A DNA stretch of 64,000 nt from Apodemus sylvaticus (GCF_947179515.1 NC_067473.1:100219782-100283781); one strand, 5' to 3'. Counted from the stretch's first letter, positions 20,179 to 32,101 are shown. Notes: generated from the sequence alone by a model not told the origin. Made by a program: numbers and translations.

Positions 20179-21110
20179 TTAAAAAATGTGAGACACGGTA
20201 TCTTGGCCATGTGGAGAGAGGTAGGAGGGGAGGAGAGCCCGGGAATTTCTTTGTCCGGTCGTTTTAACTGCCTCTGACTTATAAAGAATAAATTTTTCTC
20301 CAGAGAATTTAGCTCGGGTAGGCTGCATAAATTCCTCAGGTGTGATCGAGCCTTCCGTGGAAGATTCAAAGTTCTTTTTAAAATTTCCTTTTAAATCTTG
20401 TAGCTCCTTTAAGAGGTCTATTAAAGCAAGCTCTTCCTCCCTGTGGGAGCCCTGGAATGTTTTCATCCAGCGAGAGGTTTCACACGGGCCCGCCCCCAGA
20501 CTTCTGGGAAAAAGGAACGCCCACAAAGTGCAGGAGGGGAAGGGAGGAAAGGTGCACTGAGGAAATGCCTTCTTGGTAAGGAGGCGGGGCTGGCATAGGG
20601 GAGTGGCACTCTGCCGCCTTGGCGGGAATGTGCCTTTTGTCTTTGAATCTCTTTTTTCTCTTAGTACCACAGCTTCTAACTTGCTCACAAGAGTCTGAAT
20701 TTCATCTTCGCTGTGGGAATCCTCGGATTCTGTTTGTTCTAAGTCCCTGAGTCTAGGATATAACGACCCTCTCCTATCTCCTTTTACACTTTCAGCTTTT
20801 TCTGACCTTTCTTCCTTTATCCTTTCCAAAGCATTTCTGCCATTCTCAAGGGCCTTGCAACATCTGTGATCCTCTAGACAGCTCCTCACCAATTTCCAAA
20901 CGGGTTTCATCCCCGGTTTCAGGGTGCACTGTTCCCAAGCAAAATCTAAGTCCTTGCCTAATTTATCCCAGCAGGGTACCGTAAGGTTCCCTGAGACTGC
21001 AAACCAAGGAGCTACTATATCACATTCATTCAGGAATCACTCCAGGGTGGATTTCTTAAGTTTTAGAAGATAACGGCTCTTGCAGAGCCAGAAAAAATTG
21101 GATGAGACTG
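20179..21110 (-). pseudogene. ERV gag, matrix-like N-terminal part
   Basis: An open 243-codon frame (20179-20910). In-frame upstream sequence to about 21045 adds PWFAVSGNLTVPCWDKLGKD, with a TGA near 21050 before earlier gag-like sequence. The pattern of Trp-rich helices followed by an acidic, Ser-rich linker (ESEDSHSEDE) suits a betaretroviral matrix and the region after it. The original start is not secure and capsid is missing. Confidence 0.65.
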
Positions 21111-21633
21111 AGAAGCCCCGATCCTAAATAAATTTTTATTATCTCTGCTACCGCATAATTAGAGGCAGAATCTAATCTTCTCTTAATTAACTAGGCAGAG
21201 TAGCAATGTGCCTGTCGCTTTAAAATCAGGCGTGAGAACTTCTTACTTAAAATCGCTCCTAGTTGATTACTATGCAAATCTTCTTTCCTTTTGTTCTACC
21301 ACAAACTTTTCCCGCTCTGCCTTAATTTGCAGGGCGGAGCTAACTAGCCACAGTCTCCTCTGTCCCTTTGTACTACAGAGGGGAGACTCCCGTGGCCTTT
21401 ATTACCAATTAATTTTTCCTTTATAATTTAAAACTTGTCCCAAATGCCGGGAAATTTATAGCCTCTTAATACTAAGAGCTGCCTTGTCCCATAACCGGGA
21501 TCTTTATACCTCCCATATTCCGGGAATTTTTAATTTAATTTACCCCGAACTCCTGGGTACTCACCAGCCCGCTGAAATTACCCCCCCGACCATAAAAAGG
21601 TTCTGAACACTCCTCCGTTACGGGCCACAAATA
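21111..21633 (-). other. ERV leader region
   Basis: Lies between the partial 5' LTR and gag. Just after the LTR the minus strand reads 'tggcccgtaacggagg', the right position for a tRNA primer-binding site beginning TGG. It does not match a common tRNA-Lys site, so the primer is not assigned. The region is otherwise non-coding. Confidence 0.5.
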
Positions 21634-21814
21634 CGTCGCGTCCACCTTCGCCAGCAAAGAGTACGCAACACAAAGGAGTTTCTTCCTTAAATGGTTTATT
21701 TAGAAAACCTTGAATTAAGCTTATTTCTTCTTTTAGTGGCCCGGGCTCTCTGCCAGCCTAACCTTAGAAGCCCTAGATAGCCTCATTTGCCCAGGGAGAT
21801 AACCAGCCGTATTC
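21634..21814 (-). repeat. Partial 5' LTR of the ERV, cut by L1-B junction
   Basis: Matches 14505-14692 of the 3' LTR and then stops inside 'ccgtattct', losing the U3 start. L1-B sequence follows without a poly(A) tail, so the LTR was removed by a deletion rather than by a simple insertion. Confidence 0.85.
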
Positions 21815-24800
21815 TGATTGGTGTAAGATGAAATCTCAGAGTTGTTTTGATTTGCATTTCCCTAATGACTAATGAAGTTGAGCATTTTTTAAGATGCTTC
21901 TCCACCATCCGAAGTTCTTCAGGTGAGAATTCTTTGTTTAACTCTGTACCCCATTTTTTAATAGGGTTGTTTGGTTTTCTGGAGTCTAACTTCTTGAGTT
22001 CTTTATATATATTGGATATTAGCCCTCTATCTGATGTAGGATTGGTGAAGATCTTTTCCCAATTTGTTGGTTGCCGATTTGTCCTCTTGATGGTGTCCTT
22101 TGCCTTACAGAAACTTTGTAATTTTATGAGGTCCCATTTGTCAATTCTTGCTCTTAGAGCATACGCTATTGGTGTTCTGTTCAGAAACTTTCTTCCTGTA
22201 CCGATGTCCTCAAGGGTCTTCCCCAGTTTCTTTTCTATTAGCTTCAGAGTGTCTGGCTTTATGTGGAGGTCCTTGATCCATTTGGATTTGAGCTTAGTAC
22301 AAGGAGACAAGGATGGATCAATTCGCATTCTTCTGCATGCTGACCTCCAGTTGAACCAGCACCATTTGTTGAAAAGGCTATCTTTTTTCCATTGCATGTT
22401 TTCAGCCTCTTGGTCGAGGATCAAATGGCCATAGGTGTGTGGGTTCATTTCTGGATCTTCAATCCTGTTCCATTGATCCTCCTGCCTGTCACTGTACCAA
22501 TACCATGCAGTTTTTAACACTATTGCTCTGTAGTATTGCTTGAGGTCAGGGATACTGATTCCCCCAGATTTTTTTTGTTGCTGAGAATAGTTTTAGCTAT
22601 CCTGGGTTTTTTGTTGTTCCAGATGAATTTGATAATTGCTCTTTCTAACTCTGTGAAGAATTGAGTTGGGATTTTCATGGGTATTGCATTGAATCTGTAT
22701 ATTGCTTTTGGCAAAATGGCCATTTTAACTATATTGATTCTACTGATCCATGAGCATGGGAGGTTTTCCCATTTTTTGCGGTCTTCTTCGATTTCCTTCT
22801 TTAGAGTCTTGAAGTTCTTGCCATACAGATCTTTCACATGTTTGGTAAGAGTCACCCCAAGATACTTTATACTGTTTATGGCTATTGTGAAGGGGGTCAT
22901 TTCCCTAATTTCTTTCTCAGCCTGCTTATCCTTTGAGTATAGGAAGGCCACTGATTTGCTTGTGTTGATTTTATAACCTGCCACTTTGCTGAAGTTGTTT
23001 ATCAGCTGTAGGAGCTCTCTAGTGGAGTTTTTTGGGTCACTTAGGTAGACTATCATGTCGTCTGAAAATAATGAGAGTTTGACTTCTTCCTTTCCAATTT
23101 GTATCCCTTTGACCTCCTTATGTTGTCGAATTGCCCGAGCTAGTACCTCAAGTACAATATTGAAAAGATAAGGAGAAAGGGGGCAGCCTTGTCTGGTCCC
23201 TGATTTCAGTGGGATTGCTTCAAGTTTCTCTCCATTTAGTTTGATGCTGGCTACCAGTTTGCTGTATATTGCTTTTGCTATGTTTAGGTATGGGCCTTGA
23301 ATTCCTGTTCTCTCCAAGACGTTAAGCATGAAAGGATGCTGAATTTTGTCAAATGCTTTTTCAGCATCCAATGAAATGACCATGTGGTTTTGTTCTTTGA
23401 GTTTGTTTATGTAGTTGATTGCATTGATGAATTTCCATATATTGAACCAACCCTGCATTCCCGGGATAAAGCCTACTGATAATGGTGGATGATCATTTTG
23501 ATGTATTCTTGGATTCAGTTGGCAAGAATTTTATTGAGTATTTTTGCATCGATGTTCATAAGGGAAATTGGTCTGAAGTTCTCTTTCTTTGTTGGACATT
23601 TGTGTAGCTTTGGTATCAGCGTAATTGTGGTTTCATAGAAGAAATTGGGTAGTGTTCCTTCTGTTTCTATTTTGTGGAATAGTTTGAAGAGTATTGGTGT
23701 TAACTCTTCTTTGAAGGTCTGATAGAATTCTGCACTGAAACCATCTGGTCCTGTGCTTTTTTTGGTTGGAAGACTTTCTATGACTCCTTCTATCTCTTTA
23801 GGCATTATGGGACTGTTTAGATGGTCTAGTTGGTCCTGATTTAATTTTGGTATTTGGTATCTGTCAAAGAAATTGTCCATTTCCTCCAGATTCTCCAGTT
23901 GTGTTGAGTACAGGCTCTTGTAGTAGGATCTGATGATTCCTCAGTTTCCGTTGTTATATCTCCCTTTTCATTTCTCAGTTTGTTAATTTGGATACTTTCT
24001 CTGTGCCCCTTGGTCAGTCTGACTAAGGGTTTATCTATCTTGTTGATTTTCTCAAAGAACCAGCTCCTGGTTTTGTTGATTTTTTGTATGGTTCTCTTTG
24101 TTTCTACTTGATTGATTTCGGCCCTGAGTTTGATGATTTCCTGCCTTCTACTCCTCCTGGGTGAAATAGCTTCTTTTTATTCCAGGGCTTTCAGGTGTGT
24201 CATTAAGCTGGTAATGTATGCTCTCTCCATTTTCTTTTTGGAGGCACTCAGGGCTATGAGTTTTCCTCTTAGCACTGCTTTCATTGTGTCCCATAGATTT
24301 GGGTATGTTGTGTTTTCATTTTCATTGTGTTCTAAAAAGTCTTTAATTTCTTTCTTTATTTCTTCCTTGACCAAGGTATCATTGAGTAGAATATTGTTCA
24401 GTTTCCACGTGTATGTGGGTTTTCTGTTGTTTTTGTTGCTATTGAAGACCACTTTTACTCCATAGTGATCTGATAGGAGGCATGGGATTAGTTCGATCTT
24501 CTTATATTTGTTGAGGTCTGTCTTGTGACCAATTATATGGTCGATTTTGGAGAAGGTACCATGAGGTGCTGAGAAAAAGGTATATTCTTTTGTTTTAGGA
24601 TAGAATGTTCTATATATATCTGTTAAATCTAATTGGTCCAAAGCATCAATTAGTTTCATTGTGTCCCTGTTTAGTTTCTGTTTTCCTGATCGGTCCATTG
24701 AGGAAAGTGCAGTGTTGAAGTCACCCACTATTATTGTGTTAGGTGCAATGTGTGCTTTGAGTTTTAATAAAGTTTCTTTTACGAAAGATGGTGCCCTTGC

Positions 24801-25154
24801 ATTTGGAGCATAAATGTTCAGGATTGAGAGTTCTTCTTGTTGTATTTTTCCTTTGACCAGCAAGAAGTGTCCCTCAGAGTCTCTTTTGATGACTTTGGGT
24901 TGAAAGTCAATTTTATCTGATATTAAAATGGCTACTCCAGCTTGTTTCCGGAGACCATTTGCTTGTAAAATTGTCTTCCAGCCTTTTACTCTAAGGTAGT
25001 GTTTGTCTTTGACCCTGAGGTGTGTTTCCTGTAAGCAGCAAAATGTAGGGTCCTGTTTGCATATCCAGTCAGTTATTCTGTGTCTTCTTATTGGGGCATT
25101 AAGTCCATTGATATTAAGAGATATTAAGGAATAGTGATTGTTACTTCCTATCAT
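21815..25154 (-). pseudogene. L1-B ORF2, broken and 3'-truncated
   Basis: The endonuclease domain is open (25154-24177) and then ends at a stop. Further pieces are open at 23880-23515, 23458-22520 and 22520 to the junction. The RT motif reads FSDD in place of FADD (near 23054-23065), a change at the catalytic box. The C-terminal cysteine segment is deleted. No functional protein is expected. Confidence 0.9.
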
Positions 25155-25213
25155 TTTTGACGTTATTTTTTAAATTTGATTGGTTAACTTTTTTGGGGGT
25201 TGATGAAAGGTTA

Positions 25214-26419
25214 CTATCTTGCTTTTTCCAGGGTGAAGTTTCCCTCCTTGTATTGGTGTTTTCCTCCTATTATCCTTTGTAGGGCTGGGTTTGTGGATAG
25301 ATATTGGGTAAACTTGGTTTTGTCATGAAATATCTTAGTTTCTCCATCTACGGTGATTGAGAGTTTTGCTGGATATAGTAGTTTTGGTTGGCATTTGTGT
25401 TCTCTTAGAGTCTGCATGAGATCTGCCCAGGACCTTCTAGCCTTCATAGTCTCAGGTGAAAAGTCTGCTGTGATTCTGATAGGTCTTCCTTTATATGTTA
25501 CTTGGCCTTTTTCTCTTACTGCCTTTAATATTCTTTCTTTGTTTAGAACATTTGGTGTTTTGATTATTATGTGACGGGAAGTATTTCTGTTCTGGTCCAA
25601 TCTGTTTGGAGTTCTGTAGGGTTCTTGTATATTCATGGGCATCTCTCTCTTTAGGTTAGGGAAGTTTTCTTCCATAATTTTATTGAAGATATTTGCTGGC
25701 CCTTTAAGTTGTAAATTTTCACTCTCATCTATGCCTATAATCCTTAGGTTTGGTCTTCTCATTGTGTCCTGGATTTCCTAGATATTTTGGGTTACAAGCT
25801 TTTTGCATTTTGCATTTTCTTTAACTGTTGAGTCCATGGTTTCTATGGAATCTTCAGCATCTGAGATTCTTTCTTCTATCTCTTGTATTCTGTTGTTGAT
25901 ATTTGCATCTCTGTCCCCTGATTTCTTCCCAAGGCTTTCTATCTCCAAAGTTGTCTTCCTTTGAGTTTTCTTAGTTGTTTCTACTTCTGATTTTAGATCC
26001 TGGATGGTTTTGCTTAGCTCCTTCACTTGTTTGTTTGTGCTTTCCTATAATTCTTTAGGAGATTTTTGTGTTTCCTCTTTCATGACCTCAGCCTGTTGAC
26101 CAAAGTTCTCCTGTATTTCTTTAAGTGTTTTTTGCGTTTCCTCATTGTTGGCTTTTGTATTCTCCTGGATTTCTTTCAATGATTGTTGTGTTTCCCTTGC
26201 AAGGGCTTCTAACTTTTGATCCATTTTCTCCTAAATTTCTTTAAGTATGTCCTTCATGTGTTCCTGTACCAGCATCATGACCAGTAATTTTAAATCCAAA
26301 TCTTGTTTTACTGGTGTGATGGGGTATCCAGGACATGTTGGTAGAGGAGAATTGGGTTCAGATGTTGCCATATTGCCTTGATTTCTGTTAGTGACGTTCC
26401 TGCGTTTGCCTTTTGCCAT
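25214..26419 (-). pseudogene. L1-B ORF1, nonsense-mutated
   Basis: Starts MAKGKRRN at 26419 and stops after 62 codons at about 26233 (CAG to TAG). It is further broken in the coiled coil, with a second TAG near 25779. The RRM and C-terminal region is open from 25762 to 25214 and ends in the conserved EKAR. The coiled-coil repeats match L1-C. Confidence 0.9.
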
Positions 26420-27634
26420 CTAGTTCTCACTGGTGTTAGTTTGTCTTGTCAGTGCTGGACTCACCAGTGCAAGCTGCCCCTTCCCAGTTGGCCTCTGGTG
26501 CACAGCTTACCTCCTGCACTGCCTGTAGACAGGGTGCTGCTGCCCAGGCTGTTCAGATCCCGAAGCAGGCACCTGAAGGGTCCCGCTGGGGCCCACTCGA
26601 TTCACCAGAGCACACTGACTTCTCCCAGCTGGCCGCCCGGAAGCCCCTCTAGCCTCTTGCAGGACCTGGAGATGTGGTGCCGCTGCCCAGGCTGATCTGG
26701 ATCCGGAAGCGGAGAGAGTTGAGCTGAGGGCTCCCGCCTGAGGCCTTGCCCCAGATTGTGTCTGTGGACCAGATGGAGCCCGTGTGCACCCCCAGGGAGC
26801 TCCAATGGTGTATGCTGCCAGGACCTCCCCTGTGTTCTGATCACTCCGCTGGGCAGCCGATCCCCCAACCGGGCTGGCGCACACAAGGTTAGCCTGGCCG
26901 CCCTGGCCCTGAGTCCAGGCAAAAGCCTGGGAGGCCAAGGTCCGAGCAAAGTTCCCCTAGGGCTATGACTGTTAATTGGGTCTGCCAGGTGACCAGGATG
27001 GCGGGCGTGCGTGCTCGCGCTCCCTGAAAGAGCCAGGAGAGTCTGCTGTGCTAACAACCTCCTGGGCGGGTTGACACACAGATGGCCCACCAAGCCGCCC
27101 AGTTCTTGGGGTCAGTCATGGGCTTTTTGGGGCCTAGACCCCCGCTTTGTTAGCCTCAGGCTATGCCTGTTATGGGTCTGCCTGCCAGAGCTCTCTGTCA
27201 TCCTGTAGGCAAAATGGCGGCGCGTGCGCAGGCCAGGGCAAAAAACCTCCTGGCTGGGTTGGCACCCTGATGGCCCCCCGAACAGCCCAGGGCCTGGGTG
27301 CAGGCCAACGCCCGTCGGGCTCAGACCCCCGCGGTGTTGGCCTCGGATTATGTTTGTGTACCTCAGTCTGTCCGATGTCTCTGGAGTCGGAAACCAAGAT
27401 AGAGGTGAGCCTCTCCTGACTGGCAGGAGGCCGAGTTCTGAAGTGGCTTCTGTGCAGCGAAAGGCGCCGCAAAACCGCAGCTGCTTGCAGGCCGGCTGGT
27501 CAGCGAAGGTCAGTGGTTGTGGGCGCAGGGGCTAACTGGACCCTGTGTCGCCTTGGTTCCACTGCTGATGGCCCTTCAGCTGGACCAGCCACTGCTGCAC
27601 TGCCGCCACTGCTGCCGCCGCCGCCGGATCCTCC
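26420..27634 (-). promoter_or_regulatory. L1-B 5' UTR
   Basis: GC-rich leader equivalent to that of L1-A, including the YY1-like 'gccgccattttgcc' (complement at about 27211-27224) and the CGG-rich start near 27600-27634. Single block, no tandem monomers. Confidence 0.7.
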
Positions 27635-27830
27635 GCCCTCATCATGCTTTCTTAAAGAACCCAAAACAACCAGCACAGGGATGGCACCACCCACACCCAC
27701 TCACCCTTGATCACTAACTGAGAAAATGCTTTACAGATGGATATCATTGTGGCATTTCAAGGAAAGCTCCGTTCTCTGTGATAACTTCTCTAATTGACAC
27801 ACAAAGCTAGCCAGGAAACCATCTCTTAAA
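27635..27830 (-). mobile_element. Rodent hAT-like interspersed repeat fragment
   Basis: 'ctttcttaaagaaccc...gatggcaccaccca' followed by 'tcactaactgagaaaatgc' is a pattern of a common rodent non-autonomous DNA transposon repeat (URR1-like, from memory of the family). L1-B's 5' end lies within it, and the other half is missing. Confidence 0.5.
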
Positions 27831-28619
27831 ACTTTCTTCCTACAATTATGAATCAAATCAGGAATTGTATAACATCTTTAATCATGAAAGCTCATCTTAA
27901 TGTTGATCTGCAAGAAATTTGCCCAGTAGGGTAGGCTGATGTCCAGGAATCATAAGACTACATAATAGTAATAGGAGAGACATTTCAATAGCAAAAAATA
28001 ATCCACGAATGGAGTCTTTTAGGGACTTTTCTCTCAGAGCTCACCAATGGTAGATATTGCATAAATGGTGGACATCTCCAGGAACACATTTACTAGTCTT
28101 AGGCTTTTCTAGATGGAACCTGACACTTCTCTTCATGTCAAATAGTCATGTGTTTTGCTATACTATCTTCCACATGTGTGAACGAACTTTCAGCAGCTTT
28201 CTTTAATTTATAATTCCATTTTTACTATCTTAAAAGAGGTAGAGGATATGTAAGCTCTAACTATATATTCTGAGCTCACCTGGAAATCACTATCTAGTGC
28301 CCACTAACCCTGAACATGAAACCCACCTGCTTCTTTCCCTGATGGCTGTATTATATGACAAATGCCCAGCTCCATTTCATTTTTTCTTTTACCATTGCAT
28401 GTGCATGAACACTAGAGGCACAAAAGTGTACAGCCACAGTCATGCAAAGTTTGCTTCCAAAATACCATCTAGTTCTACATGAACCAACTTTGCTCATCTA
28501 CATCTGTCCCACACAGAGTGGGAAAGCTCAATAGAATGATCCTTAGCAACTTTTCTTAGATGCACAACTCCAAGGCTGTCAGACTTAAAGTCCTAGTTCA
28601 CAATAGTATGACTATATTG
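27831..28619. other. Unassigned non-coding DNA
   Basis: Mixed-composition sequence with no ORF of interest, no recognised repeat and no V-kappa-like motif. Confidence 0.4.
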
Positions 28620-28960
28620 TATTGGTTTCCTATTGCTGTACCTTACACAAACTCGGTGGCTTATAAATACAAGACATATAGTTGAGGCAGGTAATTTCTG
28701 GGCCCTGTATTCAGGGTCTCATAGGCTACAGTCAAGGTGTTGTCAAGGCTGCATTTTATCTGGATGCTCAAAGAATCTCGTTCCTAGCTCAGTCACCATG
28801 TTTACCCAGCTGTGTGCCTTGGAACTATGTGAATGAAAATGCTACACTTTTATTAACTGTGAGCTAGAAGCTTCCCTAAGGTGCTACATGTACTGAGCAT
28901 TCCCTGGTAGGTGGAATCTCAGTAATTAACCAGAAAGGAGATGCATAGCAGAAGAGACAA
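28620..28960. mobile_element. Ancient LTR-like repeat (possible MaLR)
   Basis: 'ggtttcctattgctgtaccttacacaaactcggtggcttataaata' has the shape of an ancient mammalian repeat in which a 'gctg..ataacaa..taccac' start is followed by 'ggtggctt'. The assignment is tentative. Confidence 0.35.
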
Positions 28961-29460
28961 CTTCTCTTTGTGGCTTTGACCTGATTAATCAGGCCTATCC
29001 AGGTTAATCTCCCTTTAAATTAACTCAGAATACTAGGAATTTTTACATTCATTACACACACAAAATCTCATTTTCTCATCTGTAATTTAGGCAAGAGAGG
29101 ATGGTCTCAGATCTTCTCACAGACCTGAAACAGTTGCCCAGAGGCAGCATACATGAGCTCTGCATGTAAGGAGTCACTTGGAGCAGAGAAAAATGAGCAG
29201 GGCTGGGCATGTCTAGAACCTCACAAAAATACAATCGGGAAAATTGTGGCTCCTTCCCTCAAAAATATATATGTCACTGCACAAAAATAATCTATTTTTG
29301 GTGTGTCCTGAGCATGAGGAAGAGAAGTAAATGTGCAGAGAACTGAGAGGCACCCAGCCTTCTATAAAAACCCCATGAGTCCTCACATCCTTATTCTCAT
29401 GTGATGTGTGCCTGTCACATCTTCTCTGCTATAGTCCATTCTGTTTTGTGTATCTGGATG
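28961..29460. other. Unassigned non-coding DNA
   Basis: No coding frame or recognised repeat. TATA-like 'tataaaaacc' at 29362 is isolated and is not interpreted. Confidence 0.35.
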
Positions 29461-29745
29461 TCATAAACTGAGGGGTTTTTTTAACATGCTTCAATACTTA
29501 TTCTCTGTTGGTAGAAATGTTTGAGAAGGATTAGGAGGTGGGGCCTTGTTGGAGGAGGTATGTCACTGACTGGCACCATTCCCAGCATCCTCTCTCTGGT
29601 TCTTGCTTTTAGAACAAGAGGTGAACTTTCAGTTCCAGGTGCCAGACCTTTTTTCTGCCACCATAGACTCAAATCCTCTGAAACTCTAGCAAAATTAAAC
29701 ACTATATTTATTGGCTTGGTCATGAGGAAATGTGGTGGGTGGAAA
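29461..29745 (+). mobile_element. Rodent hAT-like (URR1-type) repeat
   Basis: 'tttgagaaggattaggaggtggggccttgttggaggaggtatgtcactg' and 'cctctgaaact...attaaac' are characteristic of a rodent non-autonomous hAT-Charlie repeat as remembered. The copy is diverged with internal deletions. Confidence 0.6.
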
Positions 29746-29901
29746 CTGGGGGACAGGAAGGGAGGGAAAACTGTGGTTAGGATGTAAAAGATGAGAGAAG
29801 GAAATGGATGGGGGTTTATTTAGTTCACAATTCTAGAGATTCAAGTACACAGAACTGACTTCTGGTGAAGGTCTAACAGTGAGCAGCATCTAAAAGGTTG
29901 G

Positions 29902-29916
29902 GAGCCAGTACTTTGT
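29902..29916. repeat. Left 15-bp target duplication (gagccagtactttgt)
   Basis: Perfect copy of 32087-32101. The two bracket 29917-32086, with poly(T) immediately inside the left copy and L1 ORF2 sequence immediately inside the right copy, as expected for a minus-strand L1 insertion. Confidence 0.9.
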
Positions 29917-32086
29917 TTTTTTGTTTTCTTGGTTTTTTTTTTCAAGAAAATTATACCAATCACTTTATTGGGGTAAATTGACAATTTTTCTGCAAAGTAG
30001 CTCAGAAACAAGACCACCATGGGCACGTAGAGCTCACAGCTTGTACTTTTTTTTTTGGTAGATATTTTCATTTTTATTAGATATTTTCTTTATTTACATT
30101 TCAAATGCTATCCCCTTTTCTAGTTTCCCCTCCAAAAACCCCATTATCCCATCACCCCTCCCTCTGCTCACCAACCCACCCACTCCAGCTTCCCTGTCCT
30201 GGCATTCCCTTATATTGGGGTCTCAAGCCTTCTCAGGGACATTCTCCGGCCTCTCCTCCCTTTGATGTCTAACAAGGCCATTCTCTGCTACATATGCAGC
30301 TGGAGCTGTGGGTCCCTCCATGTGTACTCTTTGGTTGGTGGTTTAGTCCCTGGGAGTTCTGGGGGTAGTAGTTCATATTGTCGTTCCTCCTATGGGACTG
30401 AAAGCTCCATAAGCTCCTCTGTCCTTGCTCTAACTCGTCTATTCGTGACCTTGTGCTCAGTCCAATGGTTGGCTGAGAGCATCCACCTCTGTATTTGTCA
30501 GGTACTGGGATAGCCTCTCAGGAGACAGCTATATCAGGCTCCAGTCAGTAAGCACTTCTTGGCATCCACAATATTGTCTGGGTTTAGTGTCTGTATATGG
30601 GATGGATCCCCACGTGGTGCAGTTTCTGGATGGCCTTTCCTTTAGTATCTGCTATCAATTTTGTCTCTGTATCTCCTTCCATGGGTATTTCGCTCCCACT
30701 TCTAAGAAGGACTGAAGTATCTATTCTTTTTTTTTAATTCGATATAATTTATTTACATTTCAAATGATTTCCCCTTTTCTAGCCCCCCACTCCCCAAAAG
30801 TCCCGTAAGCCCCCTTCTCTTCTCCGGTCCTCCCACCCACCCCTTCCCACTTCCCCGTTCTGGTTTTGCCGAATACTGTTTCACAGAGTCTTTCCAGAAC
30901 CAGGGGCCACTCCTCCTTTCTTCTTGTACCTCATTTGATGTGTGGATTATGTTTTGGGTATTCCAGTTTTCTAGGTTAATAACCACTTATTAGTGAGAGC
31001 ATACCATGATTCACCTTTTGAGTCTGGGTTACCTCACTTAGTATGATGTTCTCTAGCTCCATCCTTTTGCCTAAGAATTTCATGAATTCATTGTTTCTAA
31101 TGGCTGAATAGTACTCCATTGTGTAGATATACCACATTTTTTTGCATCCACTCTTCTGTTGAGGGATACCTGGGTTCTTTCCAGCATCTGGCAATTATAA
31201 ATAGGGCTGCTATGAACATAGTAGAGCATGTATCCTTATTACATGGTGCGGAATCCTCTGGGTATATGCCCAGGAGTAGTATAGCAGGAACTTCTGGAAG
31301 TGAGGTGCCCAGTTTTCAGAGGAACCGCCAGACTGATTTCCAGAGTGGTTGTACCAATTTGCAACCCCACAAGCAGTGGAGGAGTGTTCCTCTTTCTCCA
31401 CACCCTCTCCAACACCTGCTGTCTCCTGAATTTTTAATCTTAGCCATTCTGACTGGTGTAAGATGAAATCTTAGGGTTGTTTTGATTTGCATTTCCCTAA
31501 TGATTAATGAAGTTGAGCATTTTTTAAGATGCTTCTCTACCATCTGAATTTCTTCAGATGAGAATTCCTTGTTTAACTCTGTACCCCATGTTTTAATAAG
31601 GTTGTTCGGTTTTCTGGAGTCTAACTTCTTGAGTTCTTTATATATATTGGATATTAGCCCTCTATCTGATGTAGGATTGGTGAAGATCTTTTCCCAATTT
31701 GTTGGTTGCCAATTTGTCTTCTTGATGGTGTCCTTTGCCTTACAGAAACTTTGTAATTTTATGAGGTCCCATTTGTCAATTCTTGCTCTTAGAGCATACG
31801 CTATTGGTGTTCTGTTCAGAAACTTTCTCCCTGTACCGATGTCCTCAAGGGTCTTCCCCAGTTTCTTTTCTATTAGCTTCAGAGTGTCTGGCTTTATGTG
31901 GAGGTCCTTGATCCATTTGGATTTGAGCTTAGTACAAGGAGACAAGGATGGATCAATTCGCATTCTTCTGCATGCTGACCTCCAGTTGAACCAGCACCAT
32001 TTGTTGAAAAGGCTATCTTTTTTCCATTGGATGTTTTCAGCCTCTTTGTCGAGGATCAAGTGGCCATAGGTGTGTGGGTTCATTTC
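29917..32086 (-). mobile_element. L1 insertion with a 3' transduction
   Basis: Reading the minus strand: truncated ORF2 from 32086, L1 3' UTR end near 30740, a 9-base A run, then about 780 bp that are not part of that L1. This extra DNA holds an old L1 3' UTR (about 30726-30066) and a final non-L1 segment (about 30050-29947) carrying AATAAA (complement at 29964-29969). It is followed by a poly(A) tail next to the target duplication. One 15-bp target duplication encloses everything, so it was inserted as one RNA copy whose transcript read through the L1 signal to a downstream one. Confidence 0.85.
30740..32086 (-). pseudogene. L1 ORF2 C-terminal part and 3' UTR within the transduction
   Basis: Encodes the region from EMNPHTYGHL to the ORF2 end. 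A 300-codon frame covers 32218-31316, its first part being host DNA outside the insert. The frame then shifts near 31250-31310. It belongs to the L1-A subfamily. The 3' UTR and conserved end are intact. Confidence 0.85.
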
Positions 32087-32101
32087 GAGCCAGTACTTTG
32101 T

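Larger units (their letters stand above)
14505..21815 (-). mobile_element. Defective betaretrovirus-like ERV
   Basis: In minus-strand order: partial 5' LTR (21814-21634), leader, gag matrix-like region (about 21110-20179), non-coding AT-rich DNA (about 20170-18700), pol remnants (18700-17339), first env transmembrane region (16907-16308), a relic purine tract, a second env frame (16185-15103), and the 3' LTR. Protease, most of reverse transcriptase, capsid and the first SU are missing. The two LTR copies differ at about 11 of 180 shared bases plus an indel, so it is not recent. It cannot replicate by itself. Confidence 0.85.
21815..27634 (-). mobile_element. L1-B: L1 lacking its 3' end
   Basis: A minus-strand L1 of the same subfamily as L1-A: 5' UTR (27634-26420), broken ORF1, broken ORF2, ending at about ORF2 codon 1110 where it meets the ERV LTR. 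The last ~750 bp, with the cysteine domain, 3' UTR and tail, are gone. The 5' end starts with CGG repeats inside an older hAT-like repeat. It has numerous nonsense and frameshift changes, so it is older or less constrained than L1-A. Confidence 0.93.

Noticed and set aside
21610..21630. tRNA primer-binding site for the ERV ('tggcccgtaacggagg')
   Set aside because: Position is right, but it does not match a tRNA 3' end that I can name with confidence, so no primer was assigned.
27497..27720. Plus-strand GC-rich ORFs near 27.5 kb as a host CpG-island gene
   Set aside because: The sequence is the L1-B 5' UTR in antisense; the same sequence occurs in L1-A.
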